The notes beneath the pieces were generated by a model. The model worked only from the letters and a program-made list of their open reading frames with translations, did no database searches and was not told where the DNA came from. DNA of 64,000 nucleotides from Strobilurus pachycystidiatus (taxonomy: Eukaryota > Basidiomycota > Agaricomycetes > Agaricales > Physalacriaceae): assembly GCA_019915135.1 (NCBI GenBank), contig JAHLMK010000005.1, forward strand, positions 2,232,001 through 2,296,000. The letters run 5' to 3'. Of this stretch, positions 10,352 to 21,228 are shown in pieces. Both the position numbers and the translations under genes were made by a program. Numbering within the stretch: position 1 is the stretch's first letter; every line of letters starts with the position of its first letter.

Positions 10352-12266
10352 ATGTCATCCAATTCCGACCTCCTCACCCCACCGGAATTGCCATTGAACG
10401 TGAAGGCCTCGACCCAGACGTTTGTTACTGCTGTATCGGAAGACCCCAGGGATGGCCAAGCCATCGAACTGAAAGTCCTGGACTCGCCTGCTGTCTCGGT
10501 CCCGACAGAAATTGCTGATGATCGTATAGACGGAGGTATGCGAGCTTGGCTGATGGTTGTTGGTGTAGGTCTTGTTCTTTTCTGTGTTTCGTTTGATTGA
10601 TCATCGCCAATAGGGCATGTGCGCAACATTTACGACGTGCGTCTAGCTTCACGTCGAAAGTCTTAGTATTGATGATTATCATTCAGAATAGGCTTTGTGA
10701 ATTCGTGGGGGGTAGGCACAACTTCCTCGGGAGGCATCCATCCCTCTCATAAAACCCTGTCAGGTGTTCCAGTCTATCTATCAGGAAAATCAGCTCAAAG
10801 ATTTTTCACCATCGACCATGTACGCTCTTCTATGCTTCCCGAATTCGTCTTGCTAATCGTTGGTTGTTCAGAGCATGGATCGGTTCTATTCAGGTAGGCC
10901 GTTCAACCACTCTGCAACGCTTCTTGCTAAGTGGTTGCAGTTCGCGATGATATTCATGCCGGGACTCGTAGTCGGACGCCTGTTTGATCTAGGCTACTTT
11001 CGACAAACCTTCTTCGTCTGCAGCGTCATCCTCGTGGTCGCCACTTTCCTTACTGCAGAATGTAAAGAGTACTGGCACTTTCTGTTATGTCAGGGCTTCG
11101 CTATCGGGATGGGCTCGGCCGGAATTGCAAACCCTACTACAGCCGTCATATCACACTGGTTCAAGAAGAGACGCGGTCTTGCAATGGGCATACTGGCGAT
11201 AGGTTCCGCAATCGGTGGGACAGTGCTACCAATCGCCGCAAGAAAGCTCATACCAGAAGTGGGGTGGGTCCTTCAACTTACCCTCAGCCCTATGACTGAG
11301 GCGAATATAGCTTCAAATGGACGCTGCGGATACTCGGATTTATCATCTTGTTCTTTCTAATCATCGCTAACCTTGTGTGTCGTATCTCGGACACACATTG
11401 GTCCTCATCTGACATACGTGTTTCCAGTTGTTGAGACGTCGACTCCCTCCAACGAACGTACGGGGTGGCCTTTTCAATTTACGCGCATTCAAGTCGGCGG
11501 CCTACTCGATCTACTGCCTATCCATCTTTCTCATTTTCCTTGGACTCTACACTAGTTCGTGCTTTGGTTGAGCCCAGTCGCAGCATCACTCATCACTGGT
11601 CTCATAGTGCTTACCTATATCGACGTTAGTGCAGTAGCCAGCGGGATCTCTGCCGACTACGCCTTTTACCTCGTATCCGTCTCGAATGCTGGATCAGGCG
11701 TTGGCAGGTATTTCGGCGGCTTGTTGTCGGACCGTATAGGTGGCTGCAATACCCCTCCTTCGCATTCGGAAGCACTGACTGCCTGCATAGGACCTATAAA
11801 CATAATGATACCCATTCTGATTGTGTCGGCCGTCATTACCTACGCATGGCCATTTACCCACTCAATAGCTGCGCTGACGGTTCTAACGGTGCTATACGGC
11901 TTCTTCTCTGGATCGTTCATTGCGCTGCTGGTCAACCCCGTAATAGAGTTTGGAGGTGATGGAGATGTTGGACGTCGCATTGGCATGATGTTCACTATAC
12001 TGTCATTGGGTCAGCGGATTTGGTACTCCGCCTCATTCTACAGTTCTCATTCCTTCCTTAGGAGCCCTGGGAGGCCCTCCAATTTCAGGCGCCATACTAT
12101 CAGCGACTGGAGGGTTTGAAGAAGTCGGCTACTATGCAGGTCTGTGGCTTGGATCAGTTTTGTTGAACTCCAAGCTGATGTTTCCAGGGAGCATTGTATT
12201 ACTTGGTGTTGTGGCTATGGCTCTCAGTCGCTACTTCGTTTTATGTCGGCTGTGGGGAAAGGTTTG
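10352..12266 (+). CDS. MFS monocarboxylate/riboflavin-type transporter
   Basis: About a dozen short exons join in frame from ATG 10352 to TGA 12264-12266. After a roughly 65-residue cytosolic leader come GMRAWLMVVG, GFVNSWGVFQ, AWIGSIQ, MPGLVVGRLFDLGYF, ANPTTAVISHWFKKRRGLAMG, GRYFGGLLSDRIG, a VLTVLYGFFSGSF segment and a final SIVLLGVVAMALSRYF helix. The HWFKKRRGLAMG loop and SDRIG motif are characteristic of the fungal monocarboxylate-transporter family (Mch/MCT, SLC16-like). Members of that family carry monocarboxylates or, for Mch5, riboflavin. The protein should sit in the plasma membrane with about 12 helices; the substrate cannot be read from sequence. All splice sites used are GT-AG and the frame is intact, so it looks functional despite lying beside the transposon and palindrome. 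Confidence 0.85.
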
Positions 12267-12577
12267 ATTTGCTTGAAGCGTGGTTCCAATGTATAGACCC
12301 TATGCACACCCGGCCGACTTCTTTGAAGCTAGTGATACGCCTGTGACCGCGTTGACGTGCGCCACTTTGAAACTGCTATTAGTGGCACCATCTCTGTTCT
12401 TGACCTCGCCCGTAAGATCCGTTCGCTCCCATTGATCAAGGTTTGGCGCTAACAGACAAACGAGATGATGGGATGAGAAAGGCTTCCATTGTTGAGTGTG
12501 TTCGAACAGAAGAATCGTTTCATATTCAACATTGCCCGAGTCCTGTTACGTCGTGCGACCTCCATAAATTCCGAGCC
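12267..12577. other. Short convergent intergenic region
   Basis: It lies between the 3' ends of the transporter (+) and the F-box gene (-). No gene or RNA was seen. Confidence 0.5.
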
Positions 12578-14360
12578 CTAATTCACTTTCCATGCCCAAC
12601 ATGGTCCAATGGGATCCGTCTTCTCATGCTCCGCTCCCGTCCAGAGTCCCATGAAGCCCATAGCGCTTCCAGGCTGTCCAAGCTGCACGCTCTCTGTAAT
12701 CCACTCGGGGTCATCCGAGTCTGTTTCGGCCGAGGTCTGTCCAGTCGGTCAGCAATGCATCTAAGGGAGGATCGGTACCGCATACCATACTCCATCGAAC
12801 AATTCCCTCGCCAATCATCCTAACTGTTCCCCAGACACGTCGACCGGCGTCTGCGTCAACATCGCTTCCAGTGCTTTGACCTTCAACCTCAATGATGGGG
12901 AGAAGATAACACAGACGTTGCTGAGGCGTGAGTTGGTCGTAATCTGCTGGACGAGCTGGTGGTTGTTGATATCCGGACACACGTAGAGTCATAGGGAAAA
13001 TGCGAGTAGTTTCGCGGTTATATCTTGCAGCCGCAGGAGAGGCAGCACCTTGTCCTTGGAGGTTATGCACTTTTAAGACTTCGAGTCAGGGAAAATTGAT
13101 AAGAACGTCGCGCGAATTACGCACAGAGTAATTGTCGATAATCCATCCAACAAACTATGCGTCTGCACTTGATTAGAAATGGCGAATGACTACAGGCGTC
13201 TGGGGCACCTACCTGTATTCACCTTCGACGGCAGCCCAATCCCACCCCTCCTCCTCCTTCCCTTTCCCTTTGGCATCTTCTTCGGTCAGCGCCTCATCCC
13301 ATTTCGTGGCGCAGTCCCAATACCCAGGAGCACCTCCCATTCTAAGCACATCGAGACCACGGAGATTCACGAGATCTCGCAGAAAGTTCGCTTCTGCCTC
13401 GGGCTCTGGGAAGGCGACCGAAGCTCGGTCCTTGATGTTCTCTTCGAGTAAAAGCCTCGCTGCTGCCAACCACTTGTAGTCTGGGATCAGAGTGTGTGGC
13501 AGAGACGGAAATATGGTGTCGATAACAGCCGATGGCCCGTCGGGTTGAAGATGATCGAGGAGCAGTAGGGGATAAAGATTGGTGCCGGGCAACACCGTGG
13601 TGGACTCTGCTTCAGCATCTGAGTCAACATAGTCTGGATCATCGAAGTCTTCCTCGAACGCCGAAGCATCTAAGCGTATGCCGTAGATCTCCAAAGCCGT
13701 TGCTGGATTATGTTTGACGTCTTCCTCCTCCACCAGAGGCCTGAATGGGCCCCAGCAGCGATTGGGAGTCAGATATCGCATGTTATAGACAATAACTCTT
13801 CCTCGAAGACGGGACTCCTCGTCTGCAAACCGGGGGCCATAGAGCCACTGCAGTCTTGGACTGTCCTTGTACAGCCGTACGAACGAGTCTTTCTCGGCCG
13901 TGAAAAGGTAATCCATCCAGACGGAATTCAAGGATGCCGCGTCCCTTTGGCGAAGAGGCAGCGGAGCAATCTCGTTGGTCCTCACATGCTCGATTCGAGG
14001 AAGGGGAGGTGCATCGAAGACTGTTTCTATCAAAGCATGCTCCTCGAGCTGTCCCGTGCGGGCTTTGTACGACGCTTCCCAGTCACGTATGCCGTGCTCA
14101 GGAGAGCCGTACTTGGCCTCCAACAATCTGGGGTCATCAAATACAGCAAGGAACATCTCCCGCCAGAGGTGCGAATCCGGCGCGTTATATGTCAGAGAAC
14201 GGAAGAGGTGACATGTTTGAGCCAAAGCAGCGATAGAGCGCGGCCCGTAGACGAGGAATGGGAGGGTAGATAAGAAGATAACATCTTCCAAGATTTCAGT
14301 GGGAAGCGAAAGGATATTGATGGGTGCATATGTCACAGGCGGTGGGGAAAGCCTGGTCAT
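12578..14360 (-). CDS. F-box domain protein with large C-terminal domain
   Basis: The likely start is ATG 14360-14358 (MTRLSPPPVTYAPINILSLP); an in-frame ATG at 14423 is an alternative. The F-box occupies about residues 15-60: INILSLPTEILEDVIFLS, then ALAQTCHLFRSL and SHLWREMF. The long first coding exon ends near 13209. A short exon (VGWIIDNYS) and a further exon (LRVSGYQQPPARP, ending PEWITESVQLGQPGSAMG... and GPCWAWKVN) complete the protein, with TAG at 12580-12578. The GWDWAAVEG and PIGPCWAWK endings are seen in many mushroom F-box proteins. It is likely an SCF adaptor with an unknown substrate. It is unrelated in its non-F-box part to the duplicated F-box pair. Many antisense frames overlap it and are shadows. 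Confidence 0.75.
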
Positions 14361-14423
14361 GGTGCAGAGGAAGACACGGAGCTGGCTTGAGCTGACTGTA
14401 CGCTTGGAAGCCGATGATGACAT

Positions 14424-15087
14424 TCTCGACTGACAAGGCATCGGTGGAACGGCCCGACGTCTTGAGTCATCACCTGTGACTTGTCGGCAAAGGCCGATGA
14501 AGACCATCTCGAGCGACGAGCACCCTTTCGAAGTCCTACTCAGTAGTGAGTTGACTCTTTCCTCTATCCCTGTTTTTTTTGTGTAATGATTAGTGACCTC
14601 AGACAGTCGCATTGAAGTCTACGGCTTGCATGTTTCATTTAGCCGTTGGCCTACACTATCCCGAGGTCGCGAGTCTGGTAAAAGAGGAACCTTCGTCTGA
14701 TAGTGTCTCTCAGGCTGCAAAGGCAATGCTTCTAGGAGCGAGCTATCCTGCGCCCAACGCCGCGCATGTTGCCAGTTAGGACGTGTTGTTGGTCCAGGTC
14801 CTCATTATCTTCTCGGCAACGTGTTTGGCACGCGATTTCCGTGATTGTACTGGTATCAGTACACCCACTCCCAGACCTCCATCCCGTACTGAATGATATG
14901 TTACAGCCCACGCAATACTGGCCACCGTACAGCCACACGCAAGACGCTCCAGTCGGCAATCTTACGGACTCTAGGGAGAGCCGCAGCGAGCTTAGCTCGA
15001 GATATGTCCTAACTTTCACGATGGTTGTTGCATTATGAAGACTGGTATACGCGGGCCGCTAATTCTATCTAAGCTGCTTATAGGGTC
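14424..15087. other. Intergenic region
   Basis: It lies between two divergently read genes, F-box (-) and an orphan (+). Frames on both strands overlap at 14732-15038 and carry no domain. Confidence 0.45.
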
Positions 15088-15626
15088 ATGACTCTCTCGG
15101 AGGAAGTGCACTTGATGTCTGCTTACGCGACCCATCTCTCATCGAATGGGTATGATGGTGAATGTAGCCCTTCTTACTCTGGGACGTCCTCGGACCTGTG
15201 TCTATTCTCGCTCTCCGATACTACATATTCATCTGTCATTCCGGGCCCGGAGAAGACTAACTACGAGGACTTTCGATGGCCCCGGTACATTCCGCGCACA
15301 ATGCTATTCCGCGTCCTCGCCAGACGCAGCTCTTCGGACTGTGACCTTCCAGCGCCAATGGTGTAGACGATACTCAAGCTCTATGTTACATGTACGCGTA
15401 AACCCCAAAGTCTCGAGTCGCCCAAGATGTCTTAACCTCTTTTTAGAATGCTTCGGAGGGTAATCTGATACATGTTCTTTCCCTTCCGCGGAAACGCGAC
15501 GACGTCGTGCTACATATGGATGTTGCGGACTCCGGTTCGCGGTCATTGCTGGACAGTCATGAAATGTGGTACGCCATTGCTTCGTCAATACCTCGAGGCC
15601 ACGGCACAAAGACCAAAGCAATGTAG
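15088..15626 (+). CDS. Hypothetical protein, two exons, 150 residues
   Basis: Exon 1 runs 15088-15360 (starts MTLSEEVHLMSAYATHL). An 86-nt intron, GTGTAG...TTTTTAG, follows, and exon 2 runs 15447-15626. The two exons total 453 nt, an exact multiple of three, and end in TAG. The second exon reads NASEGNLIHVLSLPRKRDD and continues VVLHMDVADSG. I do not recognise a domain, signal peptide or membrane segment. It is serine-rich at its N-terminus. A real gene is plausible because the joined frame and splice sites agree, but nothing else supports it. Confidence 0.45.
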
Positions 15627-16100
15627 CAAATCGTCCGAGTGCGATGAAAGACGAAGCCAGAAGTGATTCTTTCGACGCGAGAATACGGAGCTTAAAGGCT
15701 GAAGAGTAACTCACCGCTCACCCTCTTTTAGAGAGAGAGTCAGAACATGTCACCGTGCAACGCGATGGCCAGGCAGTGTCCATGTCAGTCACTTCCCCGG
15801 GTTACTGATTAGTGGATGGAATCCTGATGAAGAACACCATTTCAGGGATGGGGATCATACATCCGAGATTCTCATCTGTGGCCGAAGCTTCTCGTACCTT
15901 TGCCACGGAGGGGATCTACACGGAAATAATGTGTGCATCGTCCTCGGATGCGTAATCATCGAGGAGTTTATGGCTCAGACAGGATTTCACAGCAGCTAAG
16001 CGTATAAATACGACAGCGAAGGCGCCAGAGCTAGATCAGCTCATTCTCACCATCGCCACTACCCTCTACTACGACACGCTACCAGCTGAATCTTCTGTCC
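15627..16100. other. Promoter region of the SDR gene
   Basis: No gene is visible. It includes the TATA box listed separately. Confidence 0.45.
16003..16010 (+). promoter_or_regulatory. TATA box of the SDR gene
   Basis: TATAAATA lies 91 bp upstream of ATG 16101, with no other gene nearby on this strand. Confidence 0.5.
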
Positions 16101-17272
16101 ATGGACGCCTCATTCGCATCCGCTAGACGCGATCCCTTTTCTCCTGCTCACCTTTTCCACGTCGATGGCTTGGTTGCCGTGGTCACAGGTGGGGGAACAG
16201 GCGAGTCTTTTCCGTCGATGCACGAGAGGATTGCGACTGACTGTGCTCCTAGGTATTGGCCTCCTGATGGCTAAAGCCCTCGAGCACAACGGCGCCACTG
16301 TCTACATTGTTGGACGTCGAATGAACGTACTTGAAGAAGCTGCCCTTTCGCACAATGTATTTCTTTTTTTTCGGGTCGTGATTTCCTTGGATCTGACCGA
16401 CCACAAGAAATATGACAAGATCTTTCCGGTACAAGGCGATGTCACCGACCGTGCCAGTCTGCTTTCCGTTGTCGAAACTATCAAAGCTCGGCACGGCTAC
16501 GTCGATTTGCTAGTCAACAACGCGGGGATCGCCAAGAACCTCTTCTCTCACCCTCTTCCGTCACCTCGGGACGGTCACATGGAGTGCCCACCTTCTCCGC
16601 CCGACTTGCCCGACAGTGGACCTTCCATCCCCTCCATCAAGTCGTTCCAATCGGCCTTGTGGAACACGGGCTCCCCAGAAGACTTTGCGCAAGTCTTCGC
16701 CACCAACGTCACTGCACCTTATTACACCACCGTCGCATTCCTCGATCTGCTGCATCAAGGCAATATTCGCCAACAGCTGCACGCTGACGCGTTTCCTGGA
16801 TCGTTCTCACGACCACCGTACCACTCGTCGCAGGTGCTCACTGTGTCTTCGTCTGGCGCGTATCGCTTCGATGCGAAGATGTACGTGAATATTTTATGGT
16901 CCATACAGATCCTTGCTCATTTGAGACAGACTCTCAATGTCGTACACTCTGAGCAAGGCAGCATGCACACACCTTGGGCGTGTGATGGCAAACTTACTCG
17001 TTCCTTGGGGAATTCGCAGCAACATCATCGCGCCGGGGGTGTGGCCGAGCGAGATGACAACATCCAAGGTGGCGGACGCCAGTTGCAACTTGAATCCGGA
17101 TGTGCTCTGCACGGATGTGCCATTGCGGCGTGCAGGAACGGAGGAAGATATGGCTGGGGCTATTCTCTATTTGGCAAGTCGTGCGGGGGCGTACATGAAT
17201 GGTAGCGAATTTGTAACTGACGGCGGTCGTGCTAATGCCTTCCTCGGTGGAGGTGCTTGCAGGCAGCTTTGA
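16101..17272 (+). CDS. Short-chain dehydrogenase/reductase (SDR)
   Basis: ATG 16101 opens MDASFASARRDPFSP, and the frame ends with TGA at 17270-17272. The Rossmann cofactor motif TGGGTGIG is assembled across the first intron. The NNAG motif, the SSSGAY catalytic serine segment and the YTLSK active-site Tyr-Lys pair (the latter across the third intron, joining ...DAKI to LSMSYTLSK) are all present. The tail reads ASRAGAYMNGSEFVTDGG, the classical C-terminal NAD(P)-binding signature. The first intron (16201-16252) starts with GC rather than GT (CAG|GCGAGT). An insertion rich in proline and serine follows NNAG. SDRs oxidise or reduce alcohol/ketone groups with NAD(P)H; the substrate is unknown. 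An in-frame downstream ATG at 16165 is not the start because it skips the cofactor motif. Confidence 0.85.
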
Positions 17273-17744
17273 TTGGGCGCGATTGGATCGCAGAAACACT
17301 ACAAATACTCTTTGCCTATTTGCTATATACTACATCATCATTACTACCTTATTTTCAAAGCAATGATCTTCTATTACTTATCGGTGTGGAACAATCTCAG
17401 CAGTTTGTCTTGAACTCGTGGGCGCCAAATAGACGCGCCACCGTCGTGTACCAAATTGGGGAGACTCTGCTCCTACAATGTCCGGATCTTGCAGAGTATA
17501 TTGTTCGCGTCTGAGGCGTTATCTTGGGTCCGGCGTTGTTTCACCCGCGACACATTAGTCGCATCATCGAAGGATGCGTTACCCACCTCATCAAAGAACG
17601 CGTCGAAAGCAACCGATCGTCAGAATACGAAATATCATTCTGCCACTGACTTTTTCTTATTCCCAGACCTGTACATGGGGAAAAACTGGAAATGATTACA
17701 TTACAGTACGTTCGAATTTGAGTTGACTTCTCCTCCACTTTCTA
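17273..17744. other. Convergent intergenic region
   Basis: 3' regions of the SDR (+) and dienelactone hydrolase (-) genes. No further gene is supported. Confidence 0.45.
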
Positions 17745-18792
17745 TTAGATGTGCTTGCCGAGCCATCCAACTGAGGCCTTGAACGCGCCTTCCTTTCCAG
17801 CCTTGACTTTGGGGTCCGACAAGTCACCGCGGACAGCAAAGCCGTGAGTGCAGCCCTCAAAATACTCGCGCTTGTATCCGTGTTCATAGTTGGCGAAGAT
17901 CTCATCCGTCTTGGGTTGGATTTCGAGAGGAAACTGGGTGTCGTTGGTGCAACTGTTGATGAGAAGAGGCGTTCTGGAAGTGGAGACGTATTTCTCGAAA
18001 TCGTCAGGGAACTTGAGCAAAGAAGGGTGTGCAACGACTCCGACTTTAATGATGTTGTCGAAGGCAAGGTCGAAGACGTAGCGAGCTGCCAAGATAATGA
18101 TCAGCGTCGATCTACAGCATTAGCCGAAAACTACGCACCACCGAAACAGAAACCCAACGCGGCAAATTCGGTAACGCCAGTCTCCTTGAGGGCAGCAATG
18201 ACCTTGTCGATGGTTGGGCGAGTGTCGCTCTGACCGTGAGTGCCAAACCACTCTCCCAGGTTGAAAGTCTACATGTGAACGTCAGCGGGGCATTTAGACA
18301 CCCCATTGTCACTTACGCCAGCTTGCATGGCCTCGGCAGGAACTGCGTCACCATTCAAAATATCGGGGAGGATGGTCTACTTGGGTTAACGCACTAACCG
18401 GTTAAGGCGATTTTGAGCTTACCTTATATCCATTCGACGCGTAATCGTCGACTAGGAGCTGAGAAAAACTCGTGAGATGGTGTATGGGCATCTCGGGTGG
18501 CATACACGTACCCGGTTGTTGACGAGAGGTATGCCAAAGATGTCAGGCAAAAAGAGCACAACCTTGTCCTTTGGGTAATCGACTTCGGGCGTTGCGACGT
18601 AGCACTCGACACCGCCAATCGTCTCATACTTCCCTGGTCGCGATGAATGAGATCAGCGCCTTTTTTAAAAAAATTGTCCAGCTACCCGAGGGGGTGCCGT
18701 CGTGAGTAACGCCTAGGATGCGGGTAAGTCTTCGCCAGCATCGAGGAAGCGAAGATTGAGCGACCTTTAACACAGTCCTTGCAGAAGCTCAT
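17745..18792 (-). CDS. Dienelactone hydrolase family protein
   Basis: ATG 18792-18790 starts MSFCKDCVK. Six short introns separate segments GVTHDGTPSG, GKYETIGGVECYVATPEVDY, KVVLFLPDIFGIPLVNNR, LLVDDYASNGYK, AVPAEAMQAG and TEFAALGFCFGG, before the last exon ends ASVGWLGKHI. The nucleophile elbow GFCFGG carries cysteine, as in the dienelactone hydrolase family. The Asp is in SCTNDTQFP and the His in FEGCTHGFAVRG, completing the Cys-Asp-His triad. Length is about 250 residues, normal for the family. These cytosolic alpha/beta hydrolases open lactone rings or cleave esters, for example in aromatic breakdown; the substrate here is unknown. It converges on the SDR gene, but a shared pathway is only a possibility. 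Confidence 0.88.
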
Positions 18793-19482
18793 GGTGGTCG
18801 TGCAGGTGATTTGGGCAATCGATTTAGCTATAAGTAAGTGCGCCCCAAGTGCATGACTAATAAACGCGTTTAAAATTAGACGCAAGCCGGCAATGCAATT
18901 GCCAATGCAAAAGCCCGGGGGGTTGAATGAATCTCAACGTCTACCTAGTGCCTACCTTACCTACACCTCATGATCATATACTATTCAATCTTCAGGGTCA
19001 TGACCAGTCCGGTATAGACCCGGGATGCCAACTGACGCGAATAAAGATCTATTACAGTCATATTTCATTGTTCTATCTACTAGAGCTCTGCGATTCAAGG
19101 CAAAAGCTCACGCGAACTTACGAGTACGCTGGAGCACCGTATACTCTTGGCCCTCGGCTTTCGGCCGCGGGGTGGCGGGCGCGGCCGGGCCTGCCGCGGC
19201 TTAGCGGACTGTGGTCCCTTGGCTTCCCTTGACTGCGAAGTTTGAACTCTGGGACCCTGGCAATGGAGTTTGAAGTATGAACGTTTGAACCCTGCGACCT
19301 TGGGCTGAGTAACAGATTTTGTTGACTTTTGACTCTTAGGTTCGAAACCAACAGACTGGCTCAGTGCACTTCCAGGAGTCCAGGTCCCAGGACCAGAAGA
19401 CTAAAGTTTACAGATTTAAGATCTTGATTTTTTAAAGTTTACATTATCAACTGTGGCGTAGTATGGCCAAGTAGGCAAAAAA
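18793..19482. other. Intergenic region with a GC-rich patch
   Basis: No gene is seen. A very GC-rich patch at about 19150-19205 is followed by repeated TTTGAA/GGGACC-type motifs to about 19435, possibly remnants of a mobile element next to the tRNA gene. Confidence 0.35.
19477..19482 (-). terminator. Pol III terminator of tRNA-Tyr
   Basis: A run of T on the minus strand directly after the tRNA discriminator base. Confidence 0.6.
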
Positions 19483-19563
19483 TCCGACTTGCCTGGTTCG
19501 AACAGGCGACATTCAGATGTTATCCATTACAGTCTGACGCTCTTCCAACTGAGCTCAAGTCGG
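19483..19563 (-). tRNA. tRNA-Tyr (anticodon GTA) with 8-nt intron
   Basis: Read on the minus strand, the acceptor stem CCGACTT pairs with AAGTCGG, followed by discriminator A. The C1-G72 pair is the identity mark of eukaryotic tRNA-Tyr. The D stem is GCTC/GAGC, the anticodon stem TCAGA/TCTGA, the T stem GCCTG/CAGGC and the T loop TTCGAAC. The anticodon loop reads CTGTAA, followed by an 8-nt intron just 3' of position 37, the canonical position. A run of T residues follows the 3' end as a Pol III terminator. Position 8 is G where U8 is nearly universal, which is odd and could mean reduced function. Confidence 0.85.
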
Positions 19564-19649
19564 ATATAGAAACACCCCTGTAATCCACCTCGATTGTTCC
19601 ATCCACATGGGCTTACTCATTACTACTGTACAAACATTATTGAGATGTC

Positions 19650-20675
19650 CTAGGCATTCTTCGTCTTGACCTTAGACTCTACCAAGGACAACCGTTCGCA
19701 CAGATCCTTTCCCATAGTCCAGACAATGATCGTGGGAACCACAAGCCACAATCTTACCAGGTCCATCAGCGTTGTCAAAAGCCTCTCATATGACAGGAAA
19801 CGTACCCATTAGGGATAATCCAGTACACGAACAAATCCGAGGCGGAATTGTGTCCAACTTTACAATAGCCGCAAAAGTATTCCTGCAACCAGTACAGAAC
19901 GGTCTTGGCGAGCGTGAGACTGGCTGCAGTGAATCCCACAAGCGGAGCGGCCGGCCACTGCGCGACGTGCGCGAGGTAAAGGTATATGAGGTTCATCAGA
20001 GTTTCGACAATGTTCATGAAAGCTGTCAAGCGCAAATAGGATCTCATTACGGGTGTCGATAAGCCGAGGTATTGAGAACGTACATTGGGCATTGGTAAAG
20101 CCATCCATCTCTTCGTATGCGCGTACGCCGTAAACCAAGTCAATCTGCCGGAGAGTGTTATCGTAGGTCTCATTTATTAGCGTGTTGCATACGTTTTGGT
20201 AGATGTGATACGGGGCCCATATCCAGTGGAGGTCGCCGCCTTCGAATGAACGGGGTCTAGTGACATGTTTGCTTGAGTGGGATTGATCCCACTGGATGAG
20301 CAACGACAGACCTCATGAAGCAGTAGCTAACGTCCCAGGCAATAACCTGTGAGATGCCAAAATTGGCCACTAATTCCGAAGAGGAATTTGAGAACATACC
20401 GGGGCAGTCAGCAAGAACCAAGCAGTAATCCAGGCAGGAGGCTTGACCGTCATTCTACGCCTCGTTCTTCGAGCTGATTTGGAGTTGTAGGCGTCGTGGT
20501 GGGACAAAACAGAGGGTAAAGTGGTGTCATTGAGATTCGGGTACCTCGGTAATTCTGTGTCACGCCCCTTCTGGACCGCGTGATGAGTATCCCACTCAGC
20601 CTCCGAAGTCCGACTGAAGTATAGGTCGCGTCGTTGGAGATGGGCGGCTGAGAGGAGCGGGATGGCGGCGGACAT
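19650..20675 (-). CDS. Multi-pass membrane protein, EBP/EXPERA-like
   Basis: ATG 20675-20673 opens MSAAIPLLSAAHLQRRDLYF, and the last exon ends LVESKVKTKNA with TAG at 19652-19650. After a polar N-terminal tail come hydrophobic segments: WITAWFLLTAPV, then a VIAWDVSYCFMR/RSFEGGDLHWIWAPYHIYQ segment. Next are LNLIYLYLAHVA, a KTVLYWLQEYFCGY segment and YWIIPNG joined to LWLVVPTIIVWTMGKDL. The layout of helices, and the terminal NGLWLVVP segment, resemble the emopamil-binding protein (sterol isomerase) fold. The match is by pattern only, so a sterol-isomerase activity is not claimed. It is likely in the ER or another internal membrane. I do not recognise a closer family. Confidence 0.6.
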
Positions 20676-21228
20676 GGAGGCAAGAGGGAATCTTGGTGTG
20701 AAGTTTCGATTTCTTTGAGGTCACGACTCAAGTACTGGATGAAAGGGCGTGCAAACCATGTGTGCGGTGTCAATGAAAGGCAAGGCAACTGTGAAACCCT
20801 CGCGGAGGCTCTGATTACGAAGCTACTGCATATCGTTGAGAGACAAACATTGAGTTCCGATGAAACTTCGGCAGGCAGAGAGCAAGCGCAACAGATGTGT
20901 CTTTTCGAGAAAAAGTCGGCGAGATATCAGTGATAGGTACGGAATCTACGAGACTGAGAGTCGAGACGGCGGACGCTAACCGCGTACCGGAAATTGCCGC
21001 ACACTTCCTCGGGTTGAGTTCAATTGGCTTCGCTGATGCCGTTCGACGGTTCGAGGTTTACTCTCCTGGCCACAGTGCTTGTTAAGCTTCAGTGTGCATT
21101 ACTTCTTGTGGCATCTCTGGAGTCTGGAGTGTCATGCTGGAGCGGACTCTGAACCTTTGGTAGCTTCTTTGGGCGCCTAAGTATAAAGACCACGCTTTGC
21201 ATGAGTAGTCTTCCTGAGGGCTCTAGTC
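20676..21228. other. Divergent intergenic region
   Basis: Lies between the EBP-like gene (-) and the MYND gene (+). No gene is supported. A TATAAA-like sequence (GTATAAAG) at about 21180 precedes the MYND gene by about 50 bp. Confidence 0.45.

Noticed and set aside
13710..14273. Long plus-strand frame opposite the F-box gene at 12578-14360
   Set aside because: It lies antisense to a well-supported multi-exon F-box gene and has no domain of its own.
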